From: QHWT01 sp046734675 | GTDB lineage: Bacteria; Acidobacteriota; Vicinamibacteria; Vicinamibacterales; 2-12-FULL-66-21 | Direction: 5' to 3' | DNA length: 12,522 nucleotides | Assembly (NCBI GenBank): GCA_046734675.1 | Contig: JBKPRU010000060.1 | Location: 1-12,522 of the forward strand | In this document: positions 1 to 8,334 of the stretch, one piece after another | How positions within the stretch are numbered: position 1 is the stretch's first letter | Layout of the letters: each line of letters starts with the position of its first letter | Translations under genes and position numbers: made by a program | Notes under the pieces: model-generated | Databases searched by the model: none | Seen by the model: only the letters and a program-made list of their open reading frames with translations | Told to the model about the DNA's origin: nothing

Positions 1-709
1 AGCGATGGCTGATGATGACGACAGGTTCAGCGCCGACACGATCTTCTTCGTTCAGAAACGGCCGTCCCCAGAGTGGAGGCACACCAAGGCCCTGGAAGAA
101 GTTGGCGCTCACGTACTGCAGGCTTACCGGCTCCGCGGGACGTCCTTCGATTGTCGCCGTCACGACATCGGGATCACCGATTCCGACAAGCGCATCCAGG
201 ACACGCTGCTCACGGGCGAGGCGGCGATACACATTCGCTCCGACCGAGGAGCCCTGGCGCCGGCCCGCGGCGATTGCCGCGAAGCTCCCGTTGATGTTCG
301 AGATCCACCTCGGAAATTCGTCGTTGGTCCACTCGATGATTCGAAGCGAGCCGGGGTCCTCGACCGGCAACGGCCGCAGAAGCGCGGCATCGATCAGGCT
401 GAACATCGCCGTGTTGGCGCCGACCCCGATGGTCAGCGACAGAACGACGGCCGCTGAGAGCACCGGGCTTCGCGTGAGCTGGCGCAGTGCGTATCGCACA
501 TCGGCTGCCGCCGACTCGAGCCATTCGATGCTGCCCACGGCTCGTGTTTCCTCTTCGATGCGTCGCAGATTGCCAAGTCTCACTCGTGCGTCGCGAGGAT
601 CGTGGCCGTCGGCGGCGTCCATCTCCAGGTGGAACCGCAGTTCCTCCTCGATCTCCCCGCGATGCCGTTCGCCACGAAACGTGCGACCGAGTCGCCTCCA
701 CCACCCCAT
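1..709 (-). CDS. ADOP-type MacB/FtsX-like ABC permease, N-terminal part (cut by window edge)
   Basis: Translating the minus strand from the ATG at 709 gives 236 open codons reaching the window edge; the C-terminus is missing. A charged amphipathic N-terminus (MGWWRRLGRTFRGE) carries EIEEELRFHLEM at about residues 19-30. It is followed by the linker DVRYALRQLTRSP (70-82), one membrane helix at about 83-105 (AAVVLSLTIGVGANTAMF), then ALLRPLPVEDP and the start of a MacB-type periplasmic domain. This order matches the acidobacterial duplicated orphan permeases, which resemble MacB/FtsX but lack a linked ATPase and run about 800 residues. The upstream PadR gene stops at 711, one base before this start, so the two are probably translationally coupled and repressed together. 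The transported substrate cannot be told from sequence. Confidence 0.9.
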   Translation of the reverse strand, partial: MGWWRRLGRTFRGERHRGEIEEELRFHLEMDAADGHDPRDARVRLGNLRRIEEETRAVGSIEWLESAAADVRYALRQLTRSPVLSAAVVLSLTIGVGANTAMFSLIDAALLRPLPVEDPGSLRIIEWTNDEFPRWISNINGSFAAIAAGRRQGSSVGANVYRRLAREQRVLDALVGIGDPDVVTATIEGRPAEPVSLQYVSANFFQGLGVPPLWGRPFLNEEDRVGAEPVVIISHR

Positions 710-710
710 A

Positions 711-1040
711 TCAGGAGCTTGCGCTCAGCACTTTCGCGACCGCGTCGGAGATCATGTGCCACTTCCGTTCGCTGGTCGTGAGCGTGCGGCGCCCCTTCGG
801 CGTCAGCTCGTAGTACCTGGCGCGGCGTCCCGTGTCGGACGTCCGCCACGCGGCTTTCAAGAGACCGGCTTCGGTCATGCGGTGCAGGGCCGGATAGAGC
901 GATCCGGCTTCGACGCGCAGAATGTCCTCTGAGCTATGCCGGATGAACGTCGAAATCGCGAAACCGTGTTGCGGGCCACGGCGGAGGATTTTCAAGACGA
1001 GCAACTCGAGAGCACCTTGTAACTTGTCGGGCTTAGACAT
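711..1040 (-). CDS. PadR-family transcriptional repressor (ADOP-associated)
   Basis: This 109-residue protein is a typical length for short PadR regulators. The N-terminal winged helix contains LQGALELLVLKIL (about 7-19), GPQHGFAI (22-29) and the signature VEAGSLYPALHRM (about 43-55). It is followed by the wing region GRRARYYELTPKGRR and a short C-terminal helix. I chose the ATG at 1040 because the conserved family N-terminus (MSKPDKLQG) begins there; an in-frame ATG at 1064 would add an atypical MPTVGFHT. No strong ribosome site is visible. Members of this subgroup usually repress themselves and the adjacent permease, and the one-base gap to the permease supports co-expression. The inducing ligand is unknown. 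Confidence 0.93.
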   Translation of the reverse strand: MSKPDKLQGALELLVLKILRRGPQHGFAISTFIRHSSEDILRVEAGSLYPALHRMTEAGLLKAAWRTSDTGRRARYYELTPKGRRTLTTSERKWHMISDAVAKVLSASS

Positions 1041-1050
1041 GGTGTGGAAA

Positions 1051-1084
1051 CCTACTGTAGGCATCTATACCTGCGACTGTCAAC
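1051..1084 (-). promoter_or_regulatory. Candidate padR-permease promoter with overlapping operator
   Basis: Read on the minus strand, a perfect TTGACA (1084-1079) is followed after 18 bases by TACAGT, a 4/6 match to a -10 box. The -10 region overlaps an 11-base odd palindrome, CCTAC-T-GTAGG (1051-1061), and the looser dyad GTA...TAC (GTATAGATGCCTAC). Dyads near TTGACA upstream of padR-permease pairs fit autorepression by PadR. The site is assigned by eye from sequence and position only. Confidence 0.5.
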
Positions 1085-1178
1085 GTGGTTCGAGGCACCG
1101 GGCGCTCCGTGAACATCATGTCGGTGTAGGTGGGACCGCCAATGGACCGCTCCGAACATCGCCAGGAGGTCAATCGCA

Positions 1179-1229
1179 ATGAGCACTCGTGTCATGCTGA
1201 CCGGAGTCATACAATGCTCCGCATCATGA
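1179..1229 (+). CDS. Possible 16-residue leader ORF before the GH10 gene
   Basis: The best ribosome site in this region, AGGAGG (1164-1169), lies 9 bases before an ATG at 1179. That ATG opens a reading frame of only 16 codons (MSTRVMLTGVIQCSAS) ending in TGA at 1227-1229. The stop overlaps, as ATGA, an ATG at 1226 that is in frame with the xylanase. A translated leader could therefore couple to the downstream gene. It may equally be a chance ORF, or the strong ribosome site may be a relic. The peptide resembles no leader I recognise and lacks runs of one amino acid that would suggest classical attenuation. Confidence 0.35.
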   Translation: MSTRVMLTGVIQCSAS

Positions 1230-2314
1230 GACCTTCGACGTTGTCGGCTGCGAGTCTCGGCGTCGCCGCTCTCGTCATGCTGCCTGCAGCGGCAGAGCAG
1301 GACGTCGCGCTCAAGGACCTGATGCCTCGCGGAATGGTGATTGGCGTCGCCATCAACCAGCGGCAGTTCGACGGCGTGGACACCGCCGCTGTTGACATCA
1401 TCACGAAGCAGTTCAATCAGATCAGCCCCGAGAACGTGCTGAAGTTTCAGTCGACGCAGCCCGCCGCCGATCGCTACACGTTCGACGAAGCCGACCGCTA
1501 CGTCCACTTCGGTATCGAGCGCCACATGCAGGTCGTCGGGCACAATCTCGTCTGGCATTCGCAGACCGGGGCCTGGGTGTTTCAGGCCGCGGACGGGAAG
1601 GCGGCCGATCGCGAGACGCTGCTCGCGCGCATGCGCGATCACGTTCACGCGGTGGTCGGGCGCTACAAGGGCAAGATCCACGGCTGGGACGTGGTCAACG
1701 AAGCGATCGCCGAGGACGGGTCGATGCGCAAGTCACCGTGGCAGGTCGGCATCGGCGACGATTACGTGGCCAAGGCCTTCGAATTCGCGCACGAGGCGGA
1801 TCCGGACGCGGAGCTCTATTACAACGACTTCGATCTCGAGAGGCCGGCGAAACGTGCCGGCGTGATCAAGCTAGTACAGGATCTCCAGGCACGAAAGCTG
1901 CGCATCGACGGCATCGGTAACCAGGCGCATTGGCGCCTCGACACGCCAAGCATCGACGAGATCGACGAGGCACTCGTGGACTTGCACGTGACCGGACTGA
2001 AGGTGATGTACAGCGAGCTGGACATCAACCTGTTGCCGAACACGCCACGCGGCGCTGATCCCGCCGTCGCCAACCCATACCCGAACGGTCTGCCCGACGA
2101 GATACAGCAGAAGCTTGCGCGGCGGTACGCCGACCTCTTCGGCGTGTTTCTGAAGCACCGCGACGCCGTCACGCGCGTCACATTCTGGGGATTGAGTGAT
2201 TCTGACTCGTGGCTGAACCGCGGACGCCTGAACTATCCGCTGCTCTGGGATCGTCAGCGCCGGCCAAAACCGGCGTTCGACGCCGTCGTCGAGGCATTGA
2301 GAAACGCCAAATGA
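1214..2314 (+). CDS. Secreted GH10 endo-1,4-beta-xylanase
   Basis: From the ATG at 1214 (GGAG at 1203-1206, 7 bases upstream) the product is 366 residues; a start at 1226 in the ATGA overlap is an alternative. A signal peptide (hydrophobic SAASLGVAALVML, then PAAAEQ) indicates export. GH10 landmarks follow in order: MVIGVAINQRQF, FNQISPENVLKF, the substrate-binding HNLVWHSQT, WDVVNEAI with the acid/base Glu163, YNDFDLE, GIGNQAHW, YSELDIN with the nucleophile Glu268, and the C-terminal FWGLSDSDSWL. The length fits a single-domain GH10 with no binding module. The enzyme hydrolyses internal beta-1,4 bonds of xylan with retention of configuration. Its TGA overlaps the start of the next glycosidase gene, so the two are probably one operon acting on the same polymer. 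Confidence 0.93.
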   Translation: MLRIMRPSTLSAASLGVAALVMLPAAAEQDVALKDLMPRGMVIGVAINQRQFDGVDTAAVDIITKQFNQISPENVLKFQSTQPAADRYTFDEADRYVHFGIERHMQVVGHNLVWHSQTGAWVFQAADGKAADRETLLARMRDHVHAVVGRYKGKIHGWDVVNEAIAEDGSMRKSPWQVGIGDDYVAKAFEFAHEADPDAELYYNDFDLERPAKRAGVIKLVQDLQARKLRIDGIGNQAHWRLDTPSIDEIDEALVDLHVTGLKVMYSELDINLLPNTPRGADPAVANPYPNGLPDEIQQKLARRYADLFGVFLKHRDAVTRVTFWGLSDSDSWLNRGRLNYPLLWDRQRRPKPAFDAVVEALRNAK

Positions 2315-5300
2315 CACGCCGGCCGCTGACGTCACCCTGCATCGTCGGCGCGTGTCTGGTCGCTGCCCTCGTCTCAGGCGCCGTACTGGTCGCGCAGCAA
2401 TCGCCACTCTCGCCGCGGCTGGAGGGGGAAGCGCCGCCGCCCGCGTCGGCGCTCAGCCTGTGGTATCGAGCGCCGGCCTCCGATCACTTGCTATTGCCGC
2501 TCGACGCGCCGCGTCAGAGCCGCCAGGCCGGCACCGCCGAGTGGGTGCGTGCCCTTCCGGTGGGGAACGGCCGTCTCGGCGCGATGATCTTCGGCGGCAT
2601 CATCCACGAACGGCTGCAGCTGAACGAGGACACCTTGTGGGCGGGCCGACCGTACGATCCGGTGAACCCGGACGCGAAAGACGCGCTGCCCGAAGTCAGA
2701 CGTCTGCTTGCGGACCGCAAGTACGCGGAAGCGGCGAAGCTCGTCGCCGCGAACGTGATGGCGAAGCCGCTCGCGCAGATGCCGTATGAGACGGTTGGCG
2801 ATCTCGCGCTGACGTTTGCAACGGTCGACTCAGTGGAGAACTACAGGCGCGATCTCGACCTGGCGACGGCGACGGCTCACGTCTCGTATACCTGCGGCGG
2901 CGTGACGTTCTCGCGCGAGGTGTTTGCGAGCGCGCCCGATCAGGTGATCGTGATGCGGCTGACCGCCAGTCGTCCTGGCCAGATCTCTTTCGAGGCGCGC
3001 ATGCAGACGCCGCAACGCGCCACGGTCGAAGCGACGGCCGACGGCGACCTCGTGATGCGCGGCGTCAACGGCGACGGCGCGGGCACCACAGCCGACGGCC
3101 GTCCTATGACGGGCGCACTGCGGTTCGAAGCACGCGTCCGCGTGATCACCAGCGGCGGAACCCGCAGCGCCAGCGGCGACGCCGTGGCCGTACGCGACGC
3201 CGATGCCGTCACCTTGCTGATCGCGGCCGCAACCAGCTATCGGACGTATGAGGACGTGAGCGCCGATCCCGCCGGCCGTGTCGCGTTGGCGCTCGATCCA
3301 GCCTCGCACAAGAGCATCGATATGCTGCGGGCGGCGCACGTCCGCGATTACCAGCAGCTGTTCGATCGCGTCACGCTCGATCTCGGATCCTCGACGCGTA
3401 TGCCGACTGACGAACGCGTGCGCGGGTTTGCTGAAGGAAACGATCCCGGTCTTGCCGCGCTCTATTTCCAGTACGGCCGCTACCTGCTGATTGCCAGCTC
3501 GCGGACCGGTTCGCAGCCAGCGAATCTGCAAGGCCTCTGGAACGACAGCATGTCGCCTCCATGGGGCAGCAAGTACACCATCAACATCAACACCGAGATG
3601 AACTACTGGCCGGCGCTCTCGACCAACCTCGCCGAGACGATGGACCCATTGACGGCCATGGTGTCGGATCTTTCAGTCACCGGTGCGCGAACGGCGCGCG
3701 AGATGTACGGCGCGGGCGGATGGATGGCGCATCACAACACCGATCTGTGGCGCGCAACTGGTCCGATCGACGGCCCGCAATGGGGAATGTGGCCGACGGG
3801 CGGCGCGTGGCTCACGCTCCCGCTCTGGGATCGCTACGAGTACACCGGCGATCGCGAGTACCTGCAGCGCATCTATCCGCTGATCAAAGGGGCGGCGCAC
3901 TTCTTTCTCGACACTCTCGTCGAGGAACCGACGCACCATTGGCTCGTCACCTCGCCGTCGCTGTCGCCCGAGAACCCGCACCCGTTCGGCACATCCCTGA
4001 CGGAAGGTCCGACGATGGACGAGGCGATCCTGCGCGAGCTGTTCGGCAATGCGATCGCTGCGGCGCGTACGCTCGGGATCGATGCGGACCTGCAGGCCAG
4101 GTGGAGCGCGACGCGCGCGCGGCTGGCGCCGCTCCAGATCGGCCACGCCGGCCAGCTCCAGGAGTGGCTGGATGACTGGGACATGCAGGCGCCCGAGATT
4201 CACCATCGGCACGTGTCGCACCTGTTCGGCCTGTTTCCGGGTCACGACATCGACCTGCGCCGCACGCCCGACCTCGCCGTGGCGGTGAAACGCTCGCTCG
4301 AGATTCGCGGCGATCAGGCGACCGGCTGGGCAACCGCCTGGCGCATCAATCTCTGGGCCAGACTTGCCGACGGCAATCACGCGTACGACATCCTGAAGTT
4401 CCTGCTCGGGCCCGAGCGTACCTACCCCAACCTGTTCGACGCGCATCCGCCGTTTCAGATCGACGGCAACTTCGGCGGCACGTCCGCTATCGCCGAGATG
4501 CTGCTGCAGTGCGACGAGGGGGAGATTCGCCTGTTGCCGGCGCTGCCGGCCGCGTGGCCCGCCGGTCAGGTCACCGGGTTGAGAGCGCGCGGCGGGTTCG
4601 AGATCGATCTGAGCTGGAAGCACGGCGCACTCGAGCGCGCAAGCGTTCGTTCGCTGCTTGGACAGCCGCTGCGTGTGCGCCGCGGCAATACGCTCCGCAC
4701 GTTCGATACCACACGCGGTGCAACGCTGACGCTGGTCGGCGACGGCCTGCAGCAGGAGCGCGGTGTCGCGATCCTCCAGGTCGACACCGATCGCCGCAGA
4801 GGCACGATCGACGAGAAGATCTACGGCCAGTTCCTCGAACACATCAACCACTCGGTCGAGGATGGCCTCTTCGCCGAGCAGATCCGCGGCGCCGGCTTCG
4901 AGGGACGCGACTTCGAGACCTATTGGACCGCGTTCGGATCGCCGGACGCCGTGCGTGTCGTCGAGACGCCGTTCGAGCATGGCGCGAAGAGCGTCCGGAT
5001 CACGGCCAGCCGCCAGGTGTCGGGAATCAGGCAACGGCGAGTGTTTCTGGAATCTGGCCGCAGCTATGACGGATCGATCTGGATCAGGGTCGAGGCGGGC
5101 GCGCCGCGCCTGTCACTGCGCGTGCTGGCGGAGGACGGCAGCGCCCTCGCGCATGTTCCACTCCAGGCACGCAGTTCGGCATGGCAGGAGGTGCCGTTCT
5201 CGTTTGCGAGCGCGCGCACCGACCGCGACGCGACCATCGAGATCGCCGCCGCCGGACGCGGCGTCGCACTCGTCGACTTCGTGTCGCTGATGCGTGCCGA

Positions 5301-6630
5301 TGTGCGCAGGAGCGGCATGCTCCGTCCCGACCTCCTGGCCGCCCTCCGCGGACTCGCGCCTGCGTTCATCCGCTGGCCAGGCGGGTCGTTTGCTTCGACG
5401 TACAAGTGGCAGGACGGCATTGGTCCGTTCGTCTCGCGCGTGTACCACCCCAATGAAATATGGGGTGGCTACTCGGATTACTACGGCTTCGGCACTGACG
5501 AGTACCTCGAGCTGACGCGGCAGCTCGGAGCGCTCCCACTCATCGTCTTGCCGGCGCCGGACGACAGCCCGACCTCTGTCGAGTACGCGATGAACTGGGT
5601 GCATTACGTCAACGATCCGCCGACGACGACCTGGGGGCAGATGCGTGCCCGTCACGGGCATCCCGAACCGTACGGCGTCCGTTATTTCCAGATCGACAAC
5701 GAACCGATGAACAACGGCTTTACGCCCGAGCGCTACGCGGCCATCGTCAATCTCTATGGAAGCCGCCTGCGACAGATCGCACCCGATGCCGTGATCATCG
5801 CCTGCGGGCAGAAGCGTTCGAACGACATGGCGTGGAGCGAGAAAGTCATCGACCTCGCCGGCGACAACTTCGACGTGCTCGGCGTGCACAACTACGAGTA
5901 TGAGAGCGATCTCTTCGAGTCCGGCGTGCAGCGCATCCGCGATTATCTGGTGAAGCTGCGGGACTATGTGCGCACGTCGGCGCACCCTGGAATCAGGCTC
6001 GCCGTACTTGAATGGAACCTGAGCCGGACCTACGACTGGCGCGCCGGCCTGCATGCCGCCGGCAGCCTCATCCTGTACGAGTCCCTGATCCCCGAATTGA
6101 CGATGACCTCCCCCGCGCTGCTGATGCGCAACACGACAGACGACCCGACGTGGACGGCGTTCATCTACCACGATCACGTCTCGTGGTTTCCCGGAAGCGC
6201 ATACATCGTCGAGAAGCTGTTCCGCGAGCATTTCGCCGAAACCTATCTGGCGTCGACGTCGGGCACCTTCCGCGACATCGATAACCGCGCGAGCTTCTTC
6301 AGCGACATCTCCCAGATGAAACCGGAGAACTGGCAGCCTGGAACGGTGGACGCCATCGCCACCGCGTCAGCCGACGGGCGGCGGCTCGTGATCAAGGCCG
6401 TGAATTACAGCAGCGGCCCGAACACGCTGCTCGTGCATCTGCAGGGCTCGCGCGTACCGGCTGCCGCGAGCGTCACGGTGTCCACGATCAGTGCCAGCCT
6501 GCGCGACGCGGCCTCGCTCGACCAGCCCGATCGCATAAAGCCCGTTGATCGCAGGCGCGAGTACAGTCCCGAGCTGACCATCGATCTCGAGCCATATACG
6601 GTCGCAGTCGTCGAGATCGCCGCCCGATAG
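2311..6630 (+). CDS. Secreted GH95-GH51 fusion glycosidase
   Basis: The start is the ATG at 2311, overlapping the GH10 stop as ATGA; 1439 residues. A signal peptide (CIVGACLVAALVSGAVLVAQQ) precedes a GH95 module at about 45-800: ALPVGNGRLGAMIFGG, LNEDTLWAG, NINTEMNYW with Asn425 and Asn427, SPSLSPEN with Glu554, and QIDGNFGG with Asp718. These match the Asn pair, general acid and base of the family. GH95 enzymes remove alpha-L-fucose or alpha-L-galactose. A GH51 module starts at about 818: KIYGQFLEHINHS, a beta-sandwich insert at about 865-988, FIRWPGGSF, IDNEP with acid/base Glu1131, and LEWN with nucleophile Glu1234. GH51 enzymes mostly remove alpha-L-arabinofuranose. Both modules look complete. 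No linker, internal signal peptide or Met start lies at the junction, so the fusion looks genuine. Exact substrates are inferred. Confidence 0.9.
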   Translation: MTRRPLTSPCIVGACLVAALVSGAVLVAQQSPLSPRLEGEAPPPASALSLWYRAPASDHLLLPLDAPRQSRQAGTAEWVRALPVGNGRLGAMIFGGIIHERLQLNEDTLWAGRPYDPVNPDAKDALPEVRRLLADRKYAEAAKLVAANVMAKPLAQMPYETVGDLALTFATVDSVENYRRDLDLATATAHVSYTCGGVTFSREVFASAPDQVIVMRLTASRPGQISFEARMQTPQRATVEATADGDLVMRGVNGDGAGTTADGRPMTGALRFEARVRVITSGGTRSASGDAVAVRDADAVTLLIAAATSYRTYEDVSADPAGRVALALDPASHKSIDMLRAAHVRDYQQLFDRVTLDLGSSTRMPTDERVRGFAEGNDPGLAALYFQYGRYLLIASSRTGSQPANLQGLWNDSMSPPWGSKYTININTEMNYWPALSTNLAETMDPLTAMVSDLSVTGARTAREMYGAGGWMAHHNTDLWRATGPIDGPQWGMWPTGGAWLTLPLWDRYEYTGDREYLQRIYPLIKGAAHFFLDTLVEEPTHHWLVTSPSLSPENPHPFGTSLTEGPTMDEAILRELFGNAIAAARTLGIDADLQARWSATRARLAPLQIGHAGQLQEWLDDWDMQAPEIHHRHVSHLFGLFPGHDIDLRRTPDLAVAVKRSLEIRGDQATGWATAWRINLWARLADGNHAYDILKFLLGPERTYPNLFDAHPPFQIDGNFGGTSAIAEMLLQCDEGEIRLLPALPAAWPAGQVTGLRARGGFEIDLSWKHGALERASVRSLLGQPLRVRRGNTLRTFDTTRGATLTLVGDGLQQERGVAILQVDTDRRRGTIDEKIYGQFLEHINHSVEDGLFAEQIRGAGFEGRDFETYWTAFGSPDAVRVVETPFEHGAKSVRITASRQVSGIRQRRVFLESGRSYDGSIWIRVEAGAPRLSLRVLAEDGSALAHVPLQARSSAWQEVPFSFASARTDRDATIEIAAAGRGVALVDFVSLMRADVRRSGMLRPDLLAALRGLAPAFIRWPGGSFASTYKWQDGIGPFVSRVYHPNEIWGGYSDYYGFGTDEYLELTRQLGALPLIVLPAPDDSPTSVEYAMNWVHYVNDPPTTTWGQMRARHGHPEPYGVRYFQIDNEPMNNGFTPERYAAIVNLYGSRLRQIAPDAVIIACGQKRSNDMAWSEKVIDLAGDNFDVLGVHNYEYESDLFESGVQRIRDYLVKLRDYVRTSAHPGIRLAVLEWNLSRTYDWRAGLHAAGSLILYESLIPELTMTSPALLMRNTTDDPTWTAFIYHDHVSWFPGSAYIVEKLFREHFAETYLASTSGTFRDIDNRASFFSDISQMKPENWQPGTVDAIATASADGRRLVIKAVNYSSGPNTLLVHLQGSRVPAAASVTVSTISASLRDAASLDQPDRIKPVDRRREYSPELTIDLEPYTVAVVEIAAR

Positions 6631-6720
6631 CCGACAGCTTCGACGACTGCGTCCGCGGTGCCGTGACCCGGACGGGTTAGATCCGTACGGCGATCGCAAT
6701 TTCGTGGCACGATCGATGTC

Positions 6721-8334
6721 GTGATCCATCGCTCCCTCGTCGGCGTTCTGCTGGTAGCCTTGTTGGCGCCGCTCGCGAGCCAGGAGCTCCCCGCCCTCCA
6801 CATCAAGATCACGGTCGGCGACGCGGACGGCCGCGTCCGGCCCGTCCCCCGGCATGCCCTCCTGATCAGCGACAACCCCGCGACTGGCGCCCCGCGCCGC
6901 GTGGTCACGTCGCTCGAAGGGACGGTGGATGTGCGGCTGCGTCCGGGCAACTACACTATCGAGTCCGACGAGCCGCTGGTCTACCAGGGGCGGTCGTACC
7001 AGTGGAGGCAGATCCTCGACGTGGCGGCCGGCCGCGACACGACGCTCGATTTCACCGCGGCGAACGCCGAGATTGAGGAAACGTCGCGGTCCCCTACGAT
7101 GGCGGCCGGGCAGTCGCCCTCCGAGTTGTTGATGGCCTGGCAGGGGAACGTCGTCAATCTGTGGAGCGACACAGCGCGCGGCGCCGGTTTCGTGCTGGAT
7201 CGGCGCGGCCTGATCCTCACGAACGAGCGCGTTGTCGGCGCGTCGGAGATGGTCGAGGTGCAGTTCACTGCGACCAGGAAAGTCGCGGGACGGGTGCTCT
7301 CCTCGGACCACTCGAAAAACGTGGCCGTGATCTGGATCGACCCGTCGCTCGTATCGGCACTCCCGCCGGCGAAGCTCGGGTACAAGGACAGCGCGCCCGC
7401 GCTCGCCGAAGGGCAGGATGTCTTCGCGGTCGATGCGTCGGTGCTCGATCAGAAGACGCTGGCGTCAGGAAGGGTGATACGCGTCGACGTGGCGTCGATC
7501 GAAACGGACATTCGGCTCGACCACAACGCGTCCGGCGTACCGATCCTGGCAGCCACCGGAGCGATCATCGGCATCACGTCACGCGACGAGAGTGGCCGGG
7601 AAGACGGGGTGCGGATCGACGAAGCCTCGGCGGTGATCGCCACGGCGGAGAAGAAGATGGCCGCCGCGGCGGCGCCGAAGGCAACACTGCTGCCGGTCGA
7701 ACCGCCGCCGCCTTCGCATGACGCGTGGAAAGACACTGCGCCGAAGCGGATGGGCAACCTCGGGCCCTACCAGTTCTCGGCGTCGGACTTCGACGTCACC
7801 TTCATCACGCCGCTCCTCAATCACGTGATGCACCATCCACCCGAACGCACGACTGGCGCCTCGAAGCCGGGCGGCACGCAGGACATGAGCGACCTGGATC
7901 CCGCGCGGCGGGCGCTGGAAGACTTCGGCAACTGGACCGACTACGTCGACGGCATCCCCCCGGTCTTGATCATCCGGGCGACGCCGAAGTTCAAGGAGAA
8001 CTTCTGGACGACGGTCGGCCGCGCAGCGGCGAGCACACAGGGCGTCTCGCTGCCGCCGTTCAAGAAGATGCAGGACAGCTTTGCCCGCATGCGGGTGTAC
8101 TGCGGTCAGGTCGAGGTCACGCCCATCCACCCGTTTCGCATCGAGCGCCGCCTCGACAACGACACCGGCATGTTCGAGGGGCTCTACGTGTTCGATCCCG
8201 CGTCGATCGGCCCGCACTGCCGCGAGGTGAAGCTGTTGCTGTTCTCGGAAAAATCTCCAACCAAGGGGGACGAGTACGTGGTCGAGGCAAAGCTGCTGGA
8301 ACAGCTCGCCAGGGATTTCGCCGCAGTCCGCTAG
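6721..8334 (+). CDS. Secreted protein with a degenerate trypsin-like (S1C-type) domain
   Basis: The start is GTG at 6721, the only plausible start after an in-frame stop at 6664; no clear ribosome site. 537 residues. A signal peptide (SLVGVLLVALLAPLAS) is followed by a beta-rich region with GTVDVRLRPGNYTIE at about 64-78, resembling carboxypeptidase-regulatory-like folds. Residues about 140-300 have the S1C layout: GAGFVLDRRGLILTNERVV, NVAVIWID and NASGVPIL...GAIIGI. At the catalytic positions His is replaced by Arg170 and Asp by Asn200, while Ser271 remains but in ASGVP rather than the usual NSGGP. Peptidase activity is therefore unlikely. A proline-rich linker (about 326-332) leads to an unrecognised C-terminal domain of about 200 residues. 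It lies 90 bases after the glycosidase operon; a functional link is unproven. A binding or scaffold role is possible. Confidence 0.75.
   Translation: MIHRSLVGVLLVALLAPLASQELPALHIKITVGDADGRVRPVPRHALLISDNPATGAPRRVVTSLEGTVDVRLRPGNYTIESDEPLVYQGRSYQWRQILDVAAGRDTTLDFTAANAEIEETSRSPTMAAGQSPSELLMAWQGNVVNLWSDTARGAGFVLDRRGLILTNERVVGASEMVEVQFTATRKVAGRVLSSDHSKNVAVIWIDPSLVSALPPAKLGYKDSAPALAEGQDVFAVDASVLDQKTLASGRVIRVDVASIETDIRLDHNASGVPILAATGAIIGITSRDESGREDGVRIDEASAVIATAEKKMAAAAAPKATLLPVEPPPPSHDAWKDTAPKRMGNLGPYQFSASDFDVTFITPLLNHVMHHPPERTTGASKPGGTQDMSDLDPARRALEDFGNWTDYVDGIPPVLIIRATPKFKENFWTTVGRAAASTQGVSLPPFKKMQDSFARMRVYCGQVEVTPIHPFRIERRLDNDTGMFEGLYVFDPASIGPHCREVKLLLFSEKSPTKGDEYVVEAKLLEQLARDFAAVR

Noticed and set aside
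12..932. A 306-residue plus-strand reading frame at the window start
   Set aside because: It runs antisense to the permease and PadR genes, both of which have clear family motifs on the minus strand.
2209..2310. An N-terminal extension of the GH95-GH51 frame
   Set aside because: It would overlap the end of the GH10 gene by about 100 bases and place a charged tail before the signal peptide; the ATG at 2311 fits the signal peptide and the ATGA overlap.
4700..4830. Two separate genes (GH95 and GH51) merged by a sequencing error
   Set aside because: The GH95 C-terminal domain and GH51 start join in one frame without a stop, start codon, ribosome site or second signal peptide, so no evidence of two genes is visible, though reads should confirm it.
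3673..5034. A 453-residue minus-strand reading frame
   Set aside because: It lies entirely inside the GH95-GH51 coding frame; arginine-rich translation, no motif, a usual GC-rich shadow.
5113..6231. A 372-residue minus-strand reading frame
   Set aside because: Antisense shadow of the GH51 module with no recognisable domain.
6631..6720. Terminator after the glycosidase operon
   Set aside because: Only a weak five-pair GTCCG/CGGAC stem with a long loop and no T-tract is visible.
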